Assembly (NCBI RefSeq): GCF_000306785.1
Contig: NC_017955.1
Coordinates: 4,836,001-4,900,000 of the forward strand
DNA from: Modestobacter italicus
Lineage (GTDB): Bacteria; Actinomycetota; Actinomycetes; Mycobacteriales; Geodermatophilaceae
DNA length: 64,000 bases
Reading direction: 5' to 3'
The number at the start of each line of letters is the position of its first letter. Position 1 is the stretch's first letter. The translations under genes were made by a program, and so were the position numbers. This document shows positions 38,750 through 49,613 of the stretch, piece by piece. The notes below the pieces were generated by a model that searched no databases, was not told the DNA's origin, and saw nothing but the letters and a program-made list of their open reading frames with translations.

Positions 38750-39943
38750 TCAGGCTCCGGGGGAACGGACGGAGCCCCGCTCGGCGGCGGCGACCCGGCG
38801 GAGCAGCTCCGACAGCGCCGCCGTCACCTCGGCGGGCTTCTCCAGCAGCACCAGGTGCCCTGCCCCGGGGACGAGGACGAACTCCGCGTCCGGGAGCTCA
38901 CTGATCAGCTCCTCGCTGTGCGCCGCCGGGATCATCTTGTCCGCGTCGCCGGTGAGCACCAGGGTCGGCACCCGGCGCAGCGGCTCGATCGCCCCGCTGG
39001 CGTCCAGGCCGGCGATGGCCGGGTACAGCTCGGCGATCACGTCGACCGGCGTGCCGCCGATCATCGCGTCCACGTAGCGCCCGAGCGCCGGGTCGACGTC
39101 GGTGGAGGAGAACGACAGCGACCAGGTGGCCGCCGAGACGATCCCCTTGGCCAGCCTGCGGGTCTGCTCGGCGAACACCGGCCGGCGGCGCATCGTCCAG
39201 GCGGCCACCGGCAGCACCGCGGCCCGCAGCCGGGTCAGCAGCTGCGGCAGGCCGAAGTCGAGGTCGGCGAGGTTGCCGCTGGAGGTGGAGACCAGCGCGA
39301 CGCCGGCGATCCGGGTGCCGAACAGCTCGGGGCGCCGCTGCGCCAGGGTCAGCACCGTCATGCCGCCCATCGAGTGCCCGACCAGCACCACCGGCCCGCG
39401 CGGCACGCGCGCGTCGAGCACCCGCTCCAGGTCGGCGGCCAGCTGCTCGATGGTGGCGTGCGCGGCGTCGCCCCGGCCGGACCCGCCGTGCCCGCGGTGG
39501 TCGTAGAACACCAGCCGGGCGCGGGGGCGGTGGCCGTTCGCGCTGGCGACCTCGGCGGCCAGGTCGCGGCGCTGGAAGGTCCAGGACGCCATCGACAGCG
39601 CGTAGCCGTGCACGAAGACGACGGTCAGCGGGGCGTCGAGCGGCCCGATCTCCTCGACCGACAGCAGCACGCCGTCGTCGGTCTGCACCAGCGCCGTCCG
39701 GTCGGCGGTGCGGCTCTCGCTGCCCAGCGGGTCCTGCTGGCGCAGCTCACCGGCCGGCACGGCGGCGATCGGCCGGCCGTCGTCCCCCGCCTGCCCGGCG
39801 AGCTGGTTGGCCCGCACCGCGGACGTGGCCGACCGGGTGACCGCGACCCCGACCGCCGTCCCGGCGGCGGCCAGGCCGACGGCGGCGCCGATGAGGCCCG
39901 CGGTGCGGGCGAGGTGGTGGTCGACGCGGCTCCCCCGGGCCAT
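38750..39943 (-). CDS. Alpha/beta-fold hydrolase with N-terminal membrane anchor
   Basis: A 397-residue protein: basic start, hydrophobic helix near residues 14-36 (LIGAAVGLAAAGTAVGVAV), then an alpha/beta hydrolase with VVFVHGYALSMASW, YDHRGHGGSGRG, nucleophile GHSMGG, Asp in LTGDADKMIP and His in GAGHLVLLEKP. Orthologues lie beside alr in many actinobacteria. The ATG at 39943 overlaps the alr stop by one base (TGATG). Substrate unknown. Confidence 0.88.
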   Translation of the reverse strand: MARGSRVDHHLARTAGLIGAAVGLAAAGTAVGVAVTRSATSAVRANQLAGQAGDDGRPIAAVPAGELRQQDPLGSESRTADRTALVQTDDGVLLSVEEIGPLDAPLTVVFVHGYALSMASWTFQRRDLAAEVASANGHRPRARLVFYDHRGHGGSGRGDAAHATIEQLAADLERVLDARVPRGPVVLVGHSMGGMTVLTLAQRRPELFGTRIAGVALVSTSSGNLADLDFGLPQLLTRLRAAVLPVAAWTMRRRPVFAEQTRRLAKGIVSAATWSLSFSSTDVDPALGRYVDAMIGGTPVDVIAELYPAIAGLDASGAIEPLRRVPTLVLTGDADKMIPAAHSEELISELPDAEFVLVPGAGHLVLLEKPAEVTAALSELLRRVAAAERGSVRSPGA

Positions 39944-41094
39944 CAGACCAGCCCTGCCGTGCCGACGTGGCGGCGGCGGAACCGGCCACCGACCCGGGTG
40001 ACCAGCTCGTAGTGGATGGTGTCCAGCGCGTCGGCCCACTCCTGGGCGGTCGGCTCCCCGTGGTCGCCCGCGCCCCACAGCACGACCGCGTCCCCGGGGT
40101 CGATCGGGTCGTCGCCGACGTCGAGCACGAACTGGTCCATGCAGACCCGCCCGGCGATGGTGCGCTGCACGCCGGCGGCGAGCACCGGGGCGCGGTTGCC
40201 GGCCGCCCGGGGCACGCCGTCGGCGTAGCCGACCGGCACCAGCGCCAGCGTCGTCTCCGCGCCCGTCGTGTAGGTGTGGCCGTAGGAGACGCCGGTGCCG
40301 GCGGGCACCCGCTTGGTGAGCGCGACCCGGGCCTGCACGGTCATCGCCGGGCGGAGGCCGTGCCGCGCCGGGTCGCCGCCGAGCGGGTCCAGGCCGTAGA
40401 CGGCGACCCCCGGGCGGACCATGTCGTACCAGGTCTCCGGCAGCGCGACGGTGGCCGCGGAGTTGGCCAGGTGCCAGCGGGCCTCGGTGAGCCCGGCCCG
40501 CCGGGCCAGCGCGACGGCCTCCTCGAACACCCGCACCTGCGCGCCGATCGTCGGGTGGGTGGGGGCGTCGGCGTAGGCCATGTGGCTCCACAGCCCGGTG
40601 ACGGCGATCTCCCCGTCGGCCTGCGCGCGGGCCGCGGCGGCGACCAGGCCGGGCCATGCCTCCGGGGTCGCGCCCTCGCGGGAGAGCCCGGTGTCGGCGA
40701 ACAGCTGGACCCGCGCGGTCCGGCCGGTGGCGCGCGCGGCGTCGACCACCTCGGCGAGCGCCCACTCGGCGTTCACCGACAGCTCGACGTCCGCGGCCAG
40801 CCCGGCGGCGTAGTCCTCTCCGGGGGCGTGCTGCCAGGACAGCAGCGGGGCGGTGACCCCGGCCGCGCGCAGCGCCAGCGCCTCCTCCAGCACCGTCACC
40901 CCGAGCGCGTCGGCGCCGCCGGCGAGCGCCGCGCGGGCGGCGGGCACCAGTCCGTGCCCGTAGGCGTCGGCCTTGACCACCGCCATCAGCGGGCGGCCCA
41001 CCCGGTCCCGGAGGGCGGCGGTGTTGGCCGCGATCGCGTCCAGGTCGACGACCACCTCGGCCCGGCTGTCGAGCCCCTGCTGCACCTGTGTCAC
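39943..41094 (-). CDS. alr: Alanine racemase
   Basis: A PLP-dependent racemase that supplies D-Ala for peptidoglycan. The 383-residue protein has the PLP-lysine motif AVVKADAYGHG (K41), the carbamate-type loop, catalytic Tyr in TGVSYGHTYTT and VCMDQFVLDVG. GTG 41094. Followed by a hydrolase gene and the tsaE operon, as in other actinobacteria (Rv3423c region). Confidence 0.97.
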   Translation of the reverse strand: MTQVQQGLDSRAEVVVDLDAIAANTAALRDRVGRPLMAVVKADAYGHGLVPAARAALAGGADALGVTVLEEALALRAAGVTAPLLSWQHAPGEDYAAGLAADVELSVNAEWALAEVVDAARATGRTARVQLFADTGLSREGATPEAWPGLVAAAARAQADGEIAVTGLWSHMAYADAPTHPTIGAQVRVFEEAVALARRAGLTEARWHLANSAATVALPETWYDMVRPGVAVYGLDPLGGDPARHGLRPAMTVQARVALTKRVPAGTGVSYGHTYTTGAETTLALVPVGYADGVPRAAGNRAPVLAAGVQRTIAGRVCMDQFVLDVGDDPIDPGDAVVLWGAGDHGEPTAQEWADALDTIHYELVTRVGGRFRRRHVGTAGLV

Positions 41095-41120
41095 GGCCCC
41101 ACTCTCCCAGGCGGTGCCGA

Positions 41121-42551
41121 TCAGCCGTCGGCGCCGCGCAGCCGGGCCAGCGTCCGGGGCAGGACGCGCACCAGGTCACCGGCGATCAGCGGGCCCTGCT
41201 CGGCGGCGAGCTGCCCGGCCCGGCCGTGCACGTGCGCGGCGACCGCCGCCGCCTCCGCGGCGGCCGGCCCGCCGGTTAGGAAGGCGCCGAGGACGCCGGC
41301 GAGGACGTCGCCGGTGCCGGCGGTCGCCAGCCACGAGGTGCCGGTGGCGTTGACGAAGGCGGCCCCGTCGCGGTCGGCGACCACGGTCGCGTCACCCTTG
41401 AGCAGCACCGTGCAGCCGAGCGCGGCGGCGCCGCGGCGGGCGGCGGCGACCCGGTCGCCGCCCACCTCGCCGAAGAGCCGGGCGAACTCGCGGTCGTGCG
41501 GGGTGAGCACGGTGGGCGCCGTCCGGTCGCCCACCAGCCCGGGCTGCGCGGCGACCAGCGTGAGCGCGTCGGCGTCGACGACCACCGGCAGGTCGGTGGC
41601 CAGCACCTCGGCGAGCACGCTGCGGGCGGCCTCGTCGGTGCCCATCCCGGGCCCGACGACCCAGGCCTGCACCCGGCCGGCCGCGCCCGGGCGCCCGGAG
41701 GTGACCAGCGCCTCGGGCCAGGCCGCCTTCACGCCCTCAGCGGCCGTGCCGGCGTAGCGGACCAGGCCCGGGCGGGCGCGCAGCGCGGCACCGGTGCACA
41801 GCACGCCGGCGCCGGGGTAGGTGGCCGAGCCGGCGATGACGCCGACCACGCCGCGGGAGTACTTGTCGTCCCCGGCGCCGGGCGGGTCCAGGTGGACGGC
41901 GACGTCGGCGTCGGTGAGCTGCTCGGCGTCCGGCGCGGGCAGGTGCGGGCCGAGGCCGATGTCGACCAGGTGCACCGTGCCGGCGGCGCCGCGGCCCGCG
42001 CCGACGACGAGCCCGGTCTTCACCGCGCCGAAGGTCACCGTGTGCTGGGCGGGGAACGCCTCCCCGGCCACCTCCCCGGTGTCCGCGGAGACGCCGCTCG
42101 GGACGTCGACCGCCACCAGCAGGCCGGGCCCGGCCACCGCGGCGTGCACCAGCGCCACGGCGTCGTCCCGGAGCCCCCCGGTACCGCCGATGCCGACGAT
42201 CCCGTCGAGCACCAGGTCCGCGCGCGCCAGCGACTCGGCGCCGCCGGTGCGGCCACCGGCCCGCAGCAGGGCGGCGAGCCCGTCGGCGTGCGCCCGGTCG
42301 GGGGCGAGCAGGACGGCGGTCACCTGCGCTCCCCGGACGGCGAGGACCGCGCCGGCGAACAGCGCGTCGCCACCGTTGTCCCCGGAGCCGACGAGCAGCA
42401 CCACCCGGACGCCGTGCGCGCGGCCGAGCAGCCCGAGGCAGACCGCGGCCAGCCCGGTGGCGGCCCGCTGCATGAGCACGCCGGGGCGCAACCCGGCCAT
42501 CGCGGCCCGCTCGGCGCCGCGCACCTGGGCGGCGGTGAACAGCCCGGTCAC
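41121..42551 (-). CDS. nnr: Bifunctional NAD(P)H-hydrate epimerase / ADP-dependent dehydratase
   Basis: Repairs hydrated NAD(P)H. The 476-residue fusion has an N-terminal YjeF epimerase domain ([32 protein letters not shown]) and a C-terminal kinase-like dehydratase ([78 protein letters not shown]). GTG 42551 overlaps the acpS stop by 4 nt. Confidence 0.96.
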   Translation of the reverse strand: MTGLFTAAQVRGAERAAMAGLRPGVLMQRAATGLAAVCLGLLGRAHGVRVVLLVGSGDNGGDALFAGAVLAVRGAQVTAVLLAPDRAHADGLAALLRAGGRTGGAESLARADLVLDGIVGIGGTGGLRDDAVALVHAAVAGPGLLVAVDVPSGVSADTGEVAGEAFPAQHTVTFGAVKTGLVVGAGRGAAGTVHLVDIGLGPHLPAPDAEQLTDADVAVHLDPPGAGDDKYSRGVVGVIAGSATYPGAGVLCTGAALRARPGLVRYAGTAAEGVKAAWPEALVTSGRPGAAGRVQAWVVGPGMGTDEAARSVLAEVLATDLPVVVDADALTLVAAQPGLVGDRTAPTVLTPHDREFARLFGEVGGDRVAAARRGAAALGCTVLLKGDATVVADRDGAAFVNATGTSWLATAGTGDVLAGVLGAFLTGGPAAAEAAAVAAHVHGRAGQLAAEQGPLIAGDLVRVLPRTLARLRGADG

Positions 42552-42925
42552 GGCGTGCCGCCCTCGGCGATCACCACGGCGGAGGCCAGGCCGCCGTCGT
42601 GGCTCAGCGAGACGTGCCATGTGGTGACGCCGAGCTCGGCGGCCCGCTGCGCGACGGTGCCGCGGACCTCCAGGTGCGGCCGCCCCCGCTCCCCCACGAC
42701 CACCTCGGCGTCGTGCCAGAGCATGTCGCCGGGCGCCCCGAGGGCCTTGGCGAGCGCCTCCTTGGCAGCGAACCGGGCGGCCAGCGACTCACCGCTGCGC
42801 TCGGTCCCGGACGGCGTCCGCTGCTCCGCGGCGGTGAACAGCCGGTCGCGCAGCCCCGGCGTCCGGACCAGCGACGCCGCGAACCGCTCGACCGGGCACA
42901 CGTCGATCCCGACCCCGATGATCAC
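42548..42925 (-). CDS. acpS: Holo-[acyl-carrier-protein] synthase AcpS
   Basis: Transfers 4'-phosphopantetheine from CoA to acyl carrier protein. The 125-residue protein has [12 protein letters not shown] with the Mg-binding Asp8 and [14 protein letters not shown] with the second acidic ligand, plus [17 protein letters not shown] at the end. ATG 42925. First gene of acpS-nnr; a short gap with a repeat element separates it from glmS. Confidence 0.96.
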   Translation of the reverse strand: MIIGVGIDVCPVERFAASLVRTPGLRDRLFTAAEQRTPSGTERSGESLAARFAAKEALAKALGAPGDMLWHDAEVVVGERGRPHLEVRGTVAQRAAELGVTTWHVSLSHDGGLASAVVIAEGGTP

Positions 42926-42956
42926 GCCCCCAGTCTGCCTGGTGACGTGCTGGAGC

Positions 42957-43014
42957 GGCCCGGCTGCAGGGACCCGCGGCGCGCGGAGCGTGTCGTGGGG
43001 GGCAGTCGGGTCCT
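42957..43014 (-). repeat. 3'-end hairpin repeat element, copy 6 (after glmS)
   Basis: On the glmS strand the TAA stop is followed directly by AGGACCCGACTGCCCCCCAC, inner CACGACACGC...GCGCCGCGGGTCCC, then GCAGCCGGGCC. The outer stem keeps 10 or more pairs. Confidence 0.85.
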
Positions 43015-44877
43015 TTATTCCACCGTGACGGACTTGGCCAGGTTGCGCGGCTGGTCGACGTCCAGGCCGCGGGTGGCGGCGATCTCGCAGGCCAGCACTT
43101 GCAGCGGCACGGTGGTGACCACCGGGGCCAGCAGGGTCGGCGTCCGCGGAACCCGGATGAGGTGGTCGGCGAACGGGACGACGTCCTCGTCGCCCTCCTC
43201 GGCGATCACGATGGTGCGCGCCCCGCGGGCCCGCACCTCCTGGATGTTGCTGACCACCTTGCCGTGCACCGACTCGCGGCTCAGCGGCGAGGGGACGATC
43301 ACCACGACCGGGGTGCCCTGGTCGATGAGCGCGATGGAGCCGTGCTTGAGCTCGCCGGCGGCGAAGCCCTCAGCGTGGATGTAGGCCAGCTCCTTGAGCT
43401 TCAGCGCACCCTCGAGGGCCACCGGGTAGCCGACGTGCCGGCCGAGGAACAGCAGGGTGTCCTCGGTGGCCAGGGAGCGGGCGAGCTCGCGGACCGGCTC
43501 CATGGTGGCGAGCACCTCGGTCACCTTCTCCGGCAGCGCGCGCAGCTCGTCGACGATCGCGGCGACCTCGTCGGCGTACTTGACCCCGCGCACCTGGGCG
43601 AGGAACGCGCCGACCAGGTAGCAGGCCACGACCTGGGTCAGGAAGCCCTTGGTCGAGGCGACGGCGACCTCGGGACCGGCGTGGGTGTACAGGACGGCGT
43701 CGGACTCCCGCGGGATGGTCGAGCCGTTGGCGTTGCAGATGGCCAGCACCTTGGCCTTCTGCTCCCGGGCGTGCCGCAGCGCCATCAGCGTGTCCATCGT
43801 CTCGCCGGACTGGCTGACGACCACGACCAGCGTGGAGCGGTCCAGCACCGGGTCGCGGTAGCGGAACTCGCTGGCCAGCTCGACCTCGACCGGGATCCGG
43901 GTCCAGTGCTCGATGGCGTACTTGGCGATCAGCCCGGCGTGGTAGGCCGTGCCGCAGGCGACGACGAAGACCTTGTCGATGTCGCGCAGCTCCTGCTCGG
44001 TGAGCCGCAGCTCGTCCAGCACGAGCGCGCCGGTGTCGCTGAGCCGGCCGAGCAGGGTGTCGGCGACCGCCTTGGGCTGCTCGGCGATCTCCTTGAGCAT
44101 GAACCAGTCGAAGCCGTCCTTCTCGGCGGCCGCGGCGTCCCAGTCGACGCTGTAGGCGGTGGGCTCCACGACGGTGCCGGCGAAGTCGGTGACGGTCACC
44201 CCGCGCTCGCGGTGCAGCTCGACCACCTGGTCCTGGCCGAGCTCGAGGGCGTCGCGGGTGTGCGCGATGAACGCGGCGACGTCGGAGCCGAGGAAGTACT
44301 CGCCGTCACCGACGCCGACCACCAGCGGGCTGTTGCGCCGCGAGGCGACCAGCGTGTCCGGCTCCGCGGCGTGCGTGGCGACCAGGGTGAAGGCGCCCTC
44401 CAGCCGGCGGCTGACCGCGCGCATCGCCTCGGCCAGCCGGCCCGGGCCGGTCGGCGTCTCCGCGTACACCGCGGCGAGCAGGTGGGCGACGACCTCGGTG
44501 TCGGTCTCGGAGGAGAACTCGACGCCGGTCGCCTCGATCTCGGCGCGCAGCGGCACGAAGTTCTCGATGATCCCGTTGTGGACGACGGCGACCTGGCCGT
44601 CGGCCGACACGTGCGGGTGCGCGTTCCGGTCCGTCGGCCCGCCGTGGGTGGCCCACCGCGTGTGCCCGATCCCGATCGTCGAGGCCGGCAGCCCCGCGTC
44701 GGCGAGCTCCTTCTCCAGGTTGGCCAGCTTGCCGGCCTTCTTGGCGGTGCTCAGCCGTCCCTCGGAGAGGACGGCGACGCCGGCCGAGTCGTAACCCCGG
44801 TACTCCAGCCGGCGCAGGCCCTCCAGGACGACGTCCAGGGAGTCCTGCGGACCGACGTAACCCACGATGCCGCACAT
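43015..44877 (-). CDS. glmS: Glutamine-fructose-6-phosphate aminotransferase (isomerising) GlmS
   Basis: Makes glucosamine-6-phosphate, first step to UDP-GlcNAc. The 620-residue enzyme starts MCGIVGYVG with the nucleophilic Cys exposed after Met removal; the glutaminase domain has [18 protein letters not shown], and two SIS domains follow ([40 protein letters not shown]), ending [11 protein letters not shown]. No glmS ribozyme-like sequence precedes it, as expected for actinobacteria. Confidence 0.98.
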   Translation of the reverse strand: MCGIVGYVGPQDSLDVVLEGLRRLEYRGYDSAGVAVLSEGRLSTAKKAGKLANLEKELADAGLPASTIGIGHTRWATHGGPTDRNAHPHVSADGQVAVVHNGIIENFVPLRAEIEATGVEFSSETDTEVVAHLLAAVYAETPTGPGRLAEAMRAVSRRLEGAFTLVATHAAEPDTLVASRRNSPLVVGVGDGEYFLGSDVAAFIAHTRDALELGQDQVVELHRERGVTVTDFAGTVVEPTAYSVDWDAAAAEKDGFDWFMLKEIAEQPKAVADTLLGRLSDTGALVLDELRLTEQELRDIDKVFVVACGTAYHAGLIAKYAIEHWTRIPVEVELASEFRYRDPVLDRSTLVVVVSQSGETMDTLMALRHAREQKAKVLAICNANGSTIPRESDAVLYTHAGPEVAVASTKGFLTQVVACYLVGAFLAQVRGVKYADEVAAIVDELRALPEKVTEVLATMEPVRELARSLATEDTLLFLGRHVGYPVALEGALKLKELAYIHAEGFAAGELKHGSIALIDQGTPVVVIVPSPLSRESVHGKVVSNIQEVRARGARTIVIAEEGDEDVVPFADHLIRVPRTPTLLAPVVTTVPLQVLACEIAATRGLDVDQPRNLAKSVTVE

Positions 44878-44935
44878 TCGCCCGACGATACCGGCGGAAC
44901 GGGGGTCGGAGCTTCCCTCCTTGGGGTGGAGGTCG

Positions 44936-46279
44936 TCACCCTTCGGCGGCGACGACCTCCGCCAACCGGGCCGCGACGGCGTCGGCCTGCTCCTGCGTGG
45001 GGGCCTCGACCATGACCCGGACCAGCTGCTCGGTGCCCGACGGGCGCAGCAGCACGCGGCCGGTGTCACCGAGCTCTGCCTCGACGTCGTTGACCGCCCG
45101 GGCGACCTCGTCGCTCGCCGCGACCGCCAGCCGGTCGGTGACCGGGACGTTGACCAGCGTCTGCGGCAGCCGGTGCACCACGGAGGCCAGCTCGGCCAGC
45201 GAGGCGCCGGTGGCGCTCATCCGGGACAGCAGCGCCAGGCCGGTGAGCAGCCCGTCGCCGGTGGTGGCCCAGTCCAGGAACACCAGGTGACCGCTCTGCT
45301 CGCCACCCAGGGACAGCCCGCGGGCGTGCAGCGCCTCGAGCACGTAGCGGTCGCCGACCGCCGTCGTCTGCACCGCGATGCCGGCCTGCCGCATCGTGTG
45401 GTGGAAGCCGAGGTTGCTCATCACGGTGGCCACGACGGTGTCGTCGGTGAGGTTGCCGCTCTCGTGCAACGCGAGCGCGCAGATGGCCAGGATCGCGTCG
45501 CCGTCGACGACGTCGCCCTGGGCGGTGACGGCCAGGCAGCGGTCGGCGTCGCCGTCGTGGGCGATGCCGATGTCCGCGCCGTACCGGGCGACGGCCTCCT
45601 TCAGCGGACCCAGGTGGGTCGAGCCGATGCCGTCGTTGATGTTCCAGCCGTCGGGCTCGCCGCCGATGACGTGCACCTGGGCGCCGGCCCGGCGGTAGAC
45701 CTCGGGGGCGGCACGGGAGGCGGCACCGTGCGCGCAGTCGACGACGACGCGCAGCCCGCGCAGCGGCTCGCGCAGCGCCGACAGGACGTGGGCGGTGTAG
45801 TCCTCCGCGGCGCCGTCGAGGTCGCGGACCCGGCCGATGGCCGCACCGGTCGGGCGGTGGTCGATGCCCTCGCGCCCGGCGATGCGCTGCTCGATGGCCG
45901 CCTCGACGGCGTCGGGCAGCTTGTGCCCGCCGCGGCTGAACAGCTTGATGCCGTTGTCGGGCATCGGGTTGTGGCTGGCCGAGATCATGACGCCGAGGTC
46001 GGCCTCGGTGCGGCCGGTCAGGTGCGCGATGGCCGGCGTGGGCAGCACCCCGGCACGCAGCACCTCGGCCCCGGCGCTGGCCAGGCCGGCGACGACGGCC
46101 GCCTCGAGCATCTCCCCGCTCGCGCGGGGGTCGCGGCCGACGACCGCGACGGGACGCGAGGTCCCGTCGCGGTCGGCGAGCACGCTGGCGGCCGCCCGGG
46201 CCACCGCGAGCGCCAGTTCCGGCGTCAGGTCGGCGTTGGCCAGGCCACGGACGCCATCGGTCCCGAACAGGCGACCCAC
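44936..46279 (-). CDS. glmM: Phosphoglucosamine mutase GlmM
   Basis: Converts GlcN-6-P to GlcN-1-P. The 447 residues include the phosphoserine loop [19 protein letters not shown] (Ser102), the metal loop [26 protein letters not shown] and [17 protein letters not shown] 46279. Downstream of rpsI by 11 nt and upstream of glmS, the usual actinobacterial order rplM-rpsI-glmM-glmS. Confidence 0.97.
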   Translation of the reverse strand: MGRLFGTDGVRGLANADLTPELALAVARAAASVLADRDGTSRPVAVVGRDPRASGEMLEAAVVAGLASAGAEVLRAGVLPTPAIAHLTGRTEADLGVMISASHNPMPDNGIKLFSRGGHKLPDAVEAAIEQRIAGREGIDHRPTGAAIGRVRDLDGAAEDYTAHVLSALREPLRGLRVVVDCAHGAASRAAPEVYRRAGAQVHVIGGEPDGWNINDGIGSTHLGPLKEAVARYGADIGIAHDGDADRCLAVTAQGDVVDGDAILAICALALHESGNLTDDTVVATVMSNLGFHHTMRQAGIAVQTTAVGDRYVLEALHARGLSLGGEQSGHLVFLDWATTGDGLLTGLALLSRMSATGASLAELASVVHRLPQTLVNVPVTDRLAVAASDEVARAVNDVEAELGDTGRVLLRPSGTEQLVRVMVEAPTQEQADAVAARLAEVVAAEG

Positions 46280-46290
46280 GGACGTACCGG

Positions 46291-46710
46291 TCAGCGCTTG
46301 GAGTACTGGGGCGCCTTGCGGGCCTTCTTCAGCCCGTACTTCTTGCGCTCGGTGACGCGGGGGTCACGAGTCAGGAAGCCGGCCTTCTTCAGCGCCGGGC
46401 GGTCGTCGGGCTCGACCTCGATGAGCGCGCGGGCGATCGCCAGGCGCAGCGCACCGGCCTGGCCGCTGACGCCGCCACCGTGCAGGATGCCGACGACGTC
46501 GTACTGCTCGCCCTTCTCCAGGATCACGAACGGCTCACGGATGAGCTGCTGGTGCACCTTGTTGGGGAAGTACTCCTCGATGGTGCGGCCGTTCAGCTTG
46601 AACTGGCCGGTGCCGGGGAGGAGACGGACGCGGACGATGGCCTCCTTGCGGCGGCCGACGGTCTGGATGGGACGCCCATCGGCGTCGGTCACGGTCAGTG
46701 CGCTGGTCAC
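46291..46710 (-). CDS. rpsI: 30S ribosomal protein S9
   Basis: A 139-residue S9 with [51 protein letters not shown] and the conserved tail [16 protein letters not shown] whose last Arg contacts P-site tRNA. Its start overlaps the rplM stop by 4 nt. Confidence 0.98.
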   Translation of the reverse strand: MTSALTVTDADGRPIQTVGRRKEAIVRVRLLPGTGQFKLNGRTIEEYFPNKVHQQLIREPFVILEKGEQYDVVGILHGGGVSGQAGALRLAIARALIEVEPDDRPALKKAGFLTRDPRVTERKKYGLKKARKAPQYSKR

Positions 46711-47159
46711 TGGGCCACCTGCTTGATCTCGAAGGTCTGGGGCTGCTGGGCGGCGTGCGGGTGCTCAGGCCCGGCGTAGACCTTGAGCTTGGAGAGCATC
46801 TGCCGGCCCAGCGTGTTGTGCGGCAGCATCCCCTTGACGGCGCGCTCGATGACGCGGTCGGGGCGGGTCTTCAGCTCGTCACCGACGTTGATCGCCCGCA
46901 GACCACCCGGGTAGCCGGAGTGGCGGTAGGCGACCTTGGCGTCGCGCTTGGAGCCGGTGAGGGCCACCTTGCCCGCGTTGACGACGACGACGAAGTCGCC
47001 GGCGTCGACGTGCGGCGCGAACTGGGGCTTGTGCTTGCCGCGCAGGAGGATCGCGGTCTGGCTGGCGAGTCGACCGAGCACCACGTCGGTGGCGTCGATG
47101 ACGTGCCAGGCCCGGGTGATCTCACCGGGCTTGGGGGAGTACGTGCGCACGAGGCTCAC
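46707..47159 (-). CDS. rplM: 50S ribosomal protein L13
   Basis: A 150-residue L13 with [47 protein letters not shown] and [22 protein letters not shown] 47159 has GAAGGA 5 nt upstream; the apparent in-frame extension further upstream is non-coding. First gene of rplM-rpsI-glmM. Confidence 0.98.
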   Translation of the reverse strand: MSLVRTYSPKPGEITRAWHVIDATDVVLGRLASQTAILLRGKHKPQFAPHVDAGDFVVVVNAGKVALTGSKRDAKVAYRHSGYPGGLRAINVGDELKTRPDRVIERAVKGMLPHNTLGRQMLSKLKVYAGPEHPHAAQQPQTFEIKQVAQ

Positions 47160-47302
47160 TGTCCTTCGTCGTCGTCTGGCGGGCGGCTGGTGGGATCGCC
47201 TCACCGAGCACGGGAGACTTGGGTCGAGCCGATGACGATCGGGACCCCGGACACGCGCGCACCAGCCGGCGACGCGCACCAGCCAGCGAGAGTACCAGCG
47301 TG

Positions 47303-47857
47303 TCAGCGAGCCGGGTCCTGGCCCTGCTGCAGGGGCCCGCCGCGAGCTTGCGAGTGGTGGGGGGCAGCAGGGTCCTTGATCTCGCGCAGGCGCCCCGTCG
47401 TCACGTCGTAGACCGTGCCGCGCACCTCGTGGGAGAGCAGGTAGGGGCTCTCCCGGACCAGCCGCATGGACTCCCGCACGTCGTCGTCCACGTCGGTGAA
47501 GGTCCGGGCGGCCCACGGCGGACGGCGGCCGGTGGCCCGCTCGACCGCGTCGGCGAAGGAGACGTCGTCGGTGGTCTGCAGCCCGCACTCGGTGTGGTGG
47601 ACCAGCACGATCTCGCGCGTGCCCAGCGCGTGCTGGCTGAGGGTCAGCGACCGGATGACGTCCTCCGTGATGACGCCGCCCGCGTTGCGGATGACGTGCG
47701 CGTCCCCGATGTCCAAGCCCAGCACGCCGAAGAGCGGGATGCGCGAGTCCATGCACGCCACCACGGCGACCTTGCGCGCCGGGCGCACGGGCTTGCTGCC
47801 CGGGAACTGCTCTGCCCACTGCTCGTTCGCCTCGAGCATCCGGTCGATCTCGGCCAC
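47303..47857 (-). CDS. Beta-class carbonic anhydrase (Rv1284-like) with repeat-derived C-terminus
   Basis: Interconverts CO2 and bicarbonate. The 184-residue protein has zinc ligands C35, H88 and C91 and the Asp37-Arg39 dyad in VVACMDSRI and VHHTECG, numbering that coincides with M. tuberculosis Rv1284. That protein is 163 residues and ends just after the equivalent of TGRLREI; here the frame runs on through about 25 codons that are the 3'-end repeat element itself ([11 protein letters not shown]...). GTG 47857 is preceded by GAGGAGG. Confidence 0.92.
   Translation of the reverse strand: MAEIDRMLEANEQWAEQFPGSKPVRPARKVAVVACMDSRIPLFGVLGLDIGDAHVIRNAGGVITEDVIRSLTLSQHALGTREIVLVHHTECGLQTTDDVSFADAVERATGRRPPWAARTFTDVDDDVRESMRLVRESPYLLSHEVRGTVYDVTTGRLREIKDPAAPHHSQARGGPLQQGQDPAR
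47320..47377 (-). repeat. 3'-end hairpin repeat element, copy 7 (inside the carbonic anhydrase frame)
   Basis: On the gene strand AAGGACCCTGCTGCCCCCCA, inner CTCGCAAGCTCGCGG, then GGGCCCCTGCAGCAGGGCC. Here, uniquely in the window, no stop codon precedes it and the element is translated as the protein's C-terminus. Confidence 0.88.
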
Positions 47858-47937
47858 GCGTCCTCCTCGGCTCCTGTGCTGCCGCGGGAACGCTAACCGC
47901 CGTGCCCCCGGTCGCGCCCATCGGTGAGGATGGGGGC

Positions 47938-49143
47938 GTGCGCACGGTCGAGGAACACCAGGCGGTGGTGACCGGGCTGCTCGCTCCCCTGCCGGTCGAG
48001 GACGTCCCGCTCGCGGCGGCGGCCGGGCGGGTGGTCGCCACCGACCTGCCCGCGCTGGTCTCGCTGCCCGGCTTCGCGAACTCCGCGATGGACGGCTACG
48101 CCGCCCGGCACGCCGAGGTCGGGACGGCGAGCGAGGCGGCACCGGTCCGGTTGCCGGTCGGCGCGGACATCCCCGCCGGGCGCACCGACGTCCCTCCCCT
48201 GCTGCCCGGCACGGTGCACCGGATCATGACCGGCGCCCCGCTGCCCGAGGGCGCCGACGTCGTCGTCCCGGTCGAGCGCACCGACGGCGCCACCGACGTC
48301 GTCACCATCACCGGCGCCCCGGACGTCGGGACCCACCTGCGGCACGCCGGTGAGGACATCCGCGCCGGTGACCTGGCGCTGCCGGCCGGCACCGCGCTGG
48401 GTGCCGCCCAGCTCGGTCTGGCCGCGGCCGTCGGGTACGCGTCCGTGCCGGTGCGCCGGCGTCCCCGGGTGCTGGTGCTCTCCACCGGCAGCGAGCTGGT
48501 CGAGCCGGGCCGGCCGCTGCAGCCCGGGCAGATCTACGAGTCGAACTCGGTGCTGCTCGCCGCCGCGGTCGCCGACGCCGGCGGCGACGCGCGCACGCTG
48601 CACTTCGTCCCCGACGACGTCGACCAGTTCCTGACCACCGTGCGCGCCGAGCTGGCCGGCGCCGACCTGCTGGTCACCAGCGGCGGGGTGAGCGCCGGCG
48701 CCTACGAGGTGGTCAAGGACGCCTTCCGCGGGCTGGGCACGGTGGAGTTCGCCAAGGTCGCGATGCAGCCGGGCGGGCCGCAGGGGGCGGGCACCGTCGA
48801 CGGGGTCCCGGTCGTCACCCTGCCGGGCAACCCGGTGAGCTCGTTCGTCTCCTTCGAGGTGTTCGTGCGCCCGGCGCTGCGCCGCGCGCTCGGTCACACC
48901 TCCCCCGACCGGCTGCGCACCACCGCCCGGCTGACCACGGCGCTGCGCTCCCCTGCCGGCCGCCGGCAGTTCCTGCGCGGCCGCTTCGACGGCGAGGTGG
49001 TCACCCAGGTCGGCGGGCCCGGGTCGCACCTGGTCGCCCACCTGGCGCGGGCCAACTGCCTGGTCGTCGTCCCCGAGGACGTGACCGAGCTGCCCGCCGG
49101 CGCAGAGGTCGTCGTCGTCCTGATCGAAGGAGCACTCCAGTGA
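47938..49143 (+). CDS. moeA: Molybdopterin molybdotransferase MoeA (Glp)
   Basis: Inserts molybdenum into adenylated molybdopterin. The 401-residue protein has [59 protein letters not shown] and [18 protein letters not shown]. It is divergent from carbonic anhydrase; GTG 47938 with GGATGGGGG upstream. Overlaps moaC by 4 nt. Confidence 0.96.
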   Translation: MRTVEEHQAVVTGLLAPLPVEDVPLAAAAGRVVATDLPALVSLPGFANSAMDGYAARHAEVGTASEAAPVRLPVGADIPAGRTDVPPLLPGTVHRIMTGAPLPEGADVVVPVERTDGATDVVTITGAPDVGTHLRHAGEDIRAGDLALPAGTALGAAQLGLAAAVGYASVPVRRRPRVLVLSTGSELVEPGRPLQPGQIYESNSVLLAAAVADAGGDARTLHFVPDDVDQFLTTVRAELAGADLLVTSGGVSAGAYEVVKDAFRGLGTVEFAKVAMQPGGPQGAGTVDGVPVVTLPGNPVSSFVSFEVFVRPALRRALGHTSPDRLRTTARLTTALRSPAGRRQFLRGRFDGEVVTQVGGPGSHLVAHLARANCLVVVPEDVTELPAGAEVVVVLIEGALQ

Positions 49144-49613
49144 CAGAAGCCCGGCTGACCCACGTCGACGAGACGGGCGCCGCCCGGATGGTCGACGTCA
49201 CCGCCAAGGCGGTGACCGAACGGGTGGCGACGGCGGCCGGCCGGGTGCTGGTCAGCCCGGAGGTCATCGGGCTGCTGCGCGGGGCGGGCGTGCCCAAGGG
49301 CGACGCGATCGCGGTGGCCCGGATCGCCGGCATCATGGGCGCCAAGCGGACGCCGGACCTCGTGCCGCTGTGCCACCCGATCGCCCTGCACGGGGTGACC
49401 GTGGACATCGAGGTCACCGACGACGCCGTGGAGATCACCGCCACGACCCGCACCGCCGACCGCACGGGGGTGGAGATGGAGGCGCTCACCTCGGTGGCCG
49501 TCGCCGGGCTCACCGTCATCGACATGGTCAAGGCCGTCGACCCGCGGGCGGTCATCACCGACGTCCGGCTGCTCAGCAAGTCCGGCGGCAAGAAGGGCGA
49601 CTGGGTCCGGTGA
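49140..49613 (+). CDS. moaC: Cyclic pyranopterin monophosphate synthase MoaC
   Basis: Forms cPMP in molybdenum-cofactor synthesis. The 157-residue protein has LTHVDETGAARMVDVTAK, GIMGAKRTPDLVPLCHPIAL, EMEALTSVAVAGLTVIDMVK and the C-terminal LLSKSGGKKGDW. Coupled to moeA and mog by 4-nt overlaps on both sides. Confidence 0.97.
   Translation: MTEARLTHVDETGAARMVDVTAKAVTERVATAAGRVLVSPEVIGLLRGAGVPKGDAIAVARIAGIMGAKRTPDLVPLCHPIALHGVTVDIEVTDDAVEITATTRTADRTGVEMEALTSVAVAGLTVIDMVKAVDPRAVITDVRLLSKSGGKKGDWVR

Noticed and set aside
44878-44935. glmS ribozyme or riboswitch
   Set aside because: The 58-nt gap is too short and has no matching conserved core; the class is not expected in actinobacteria.
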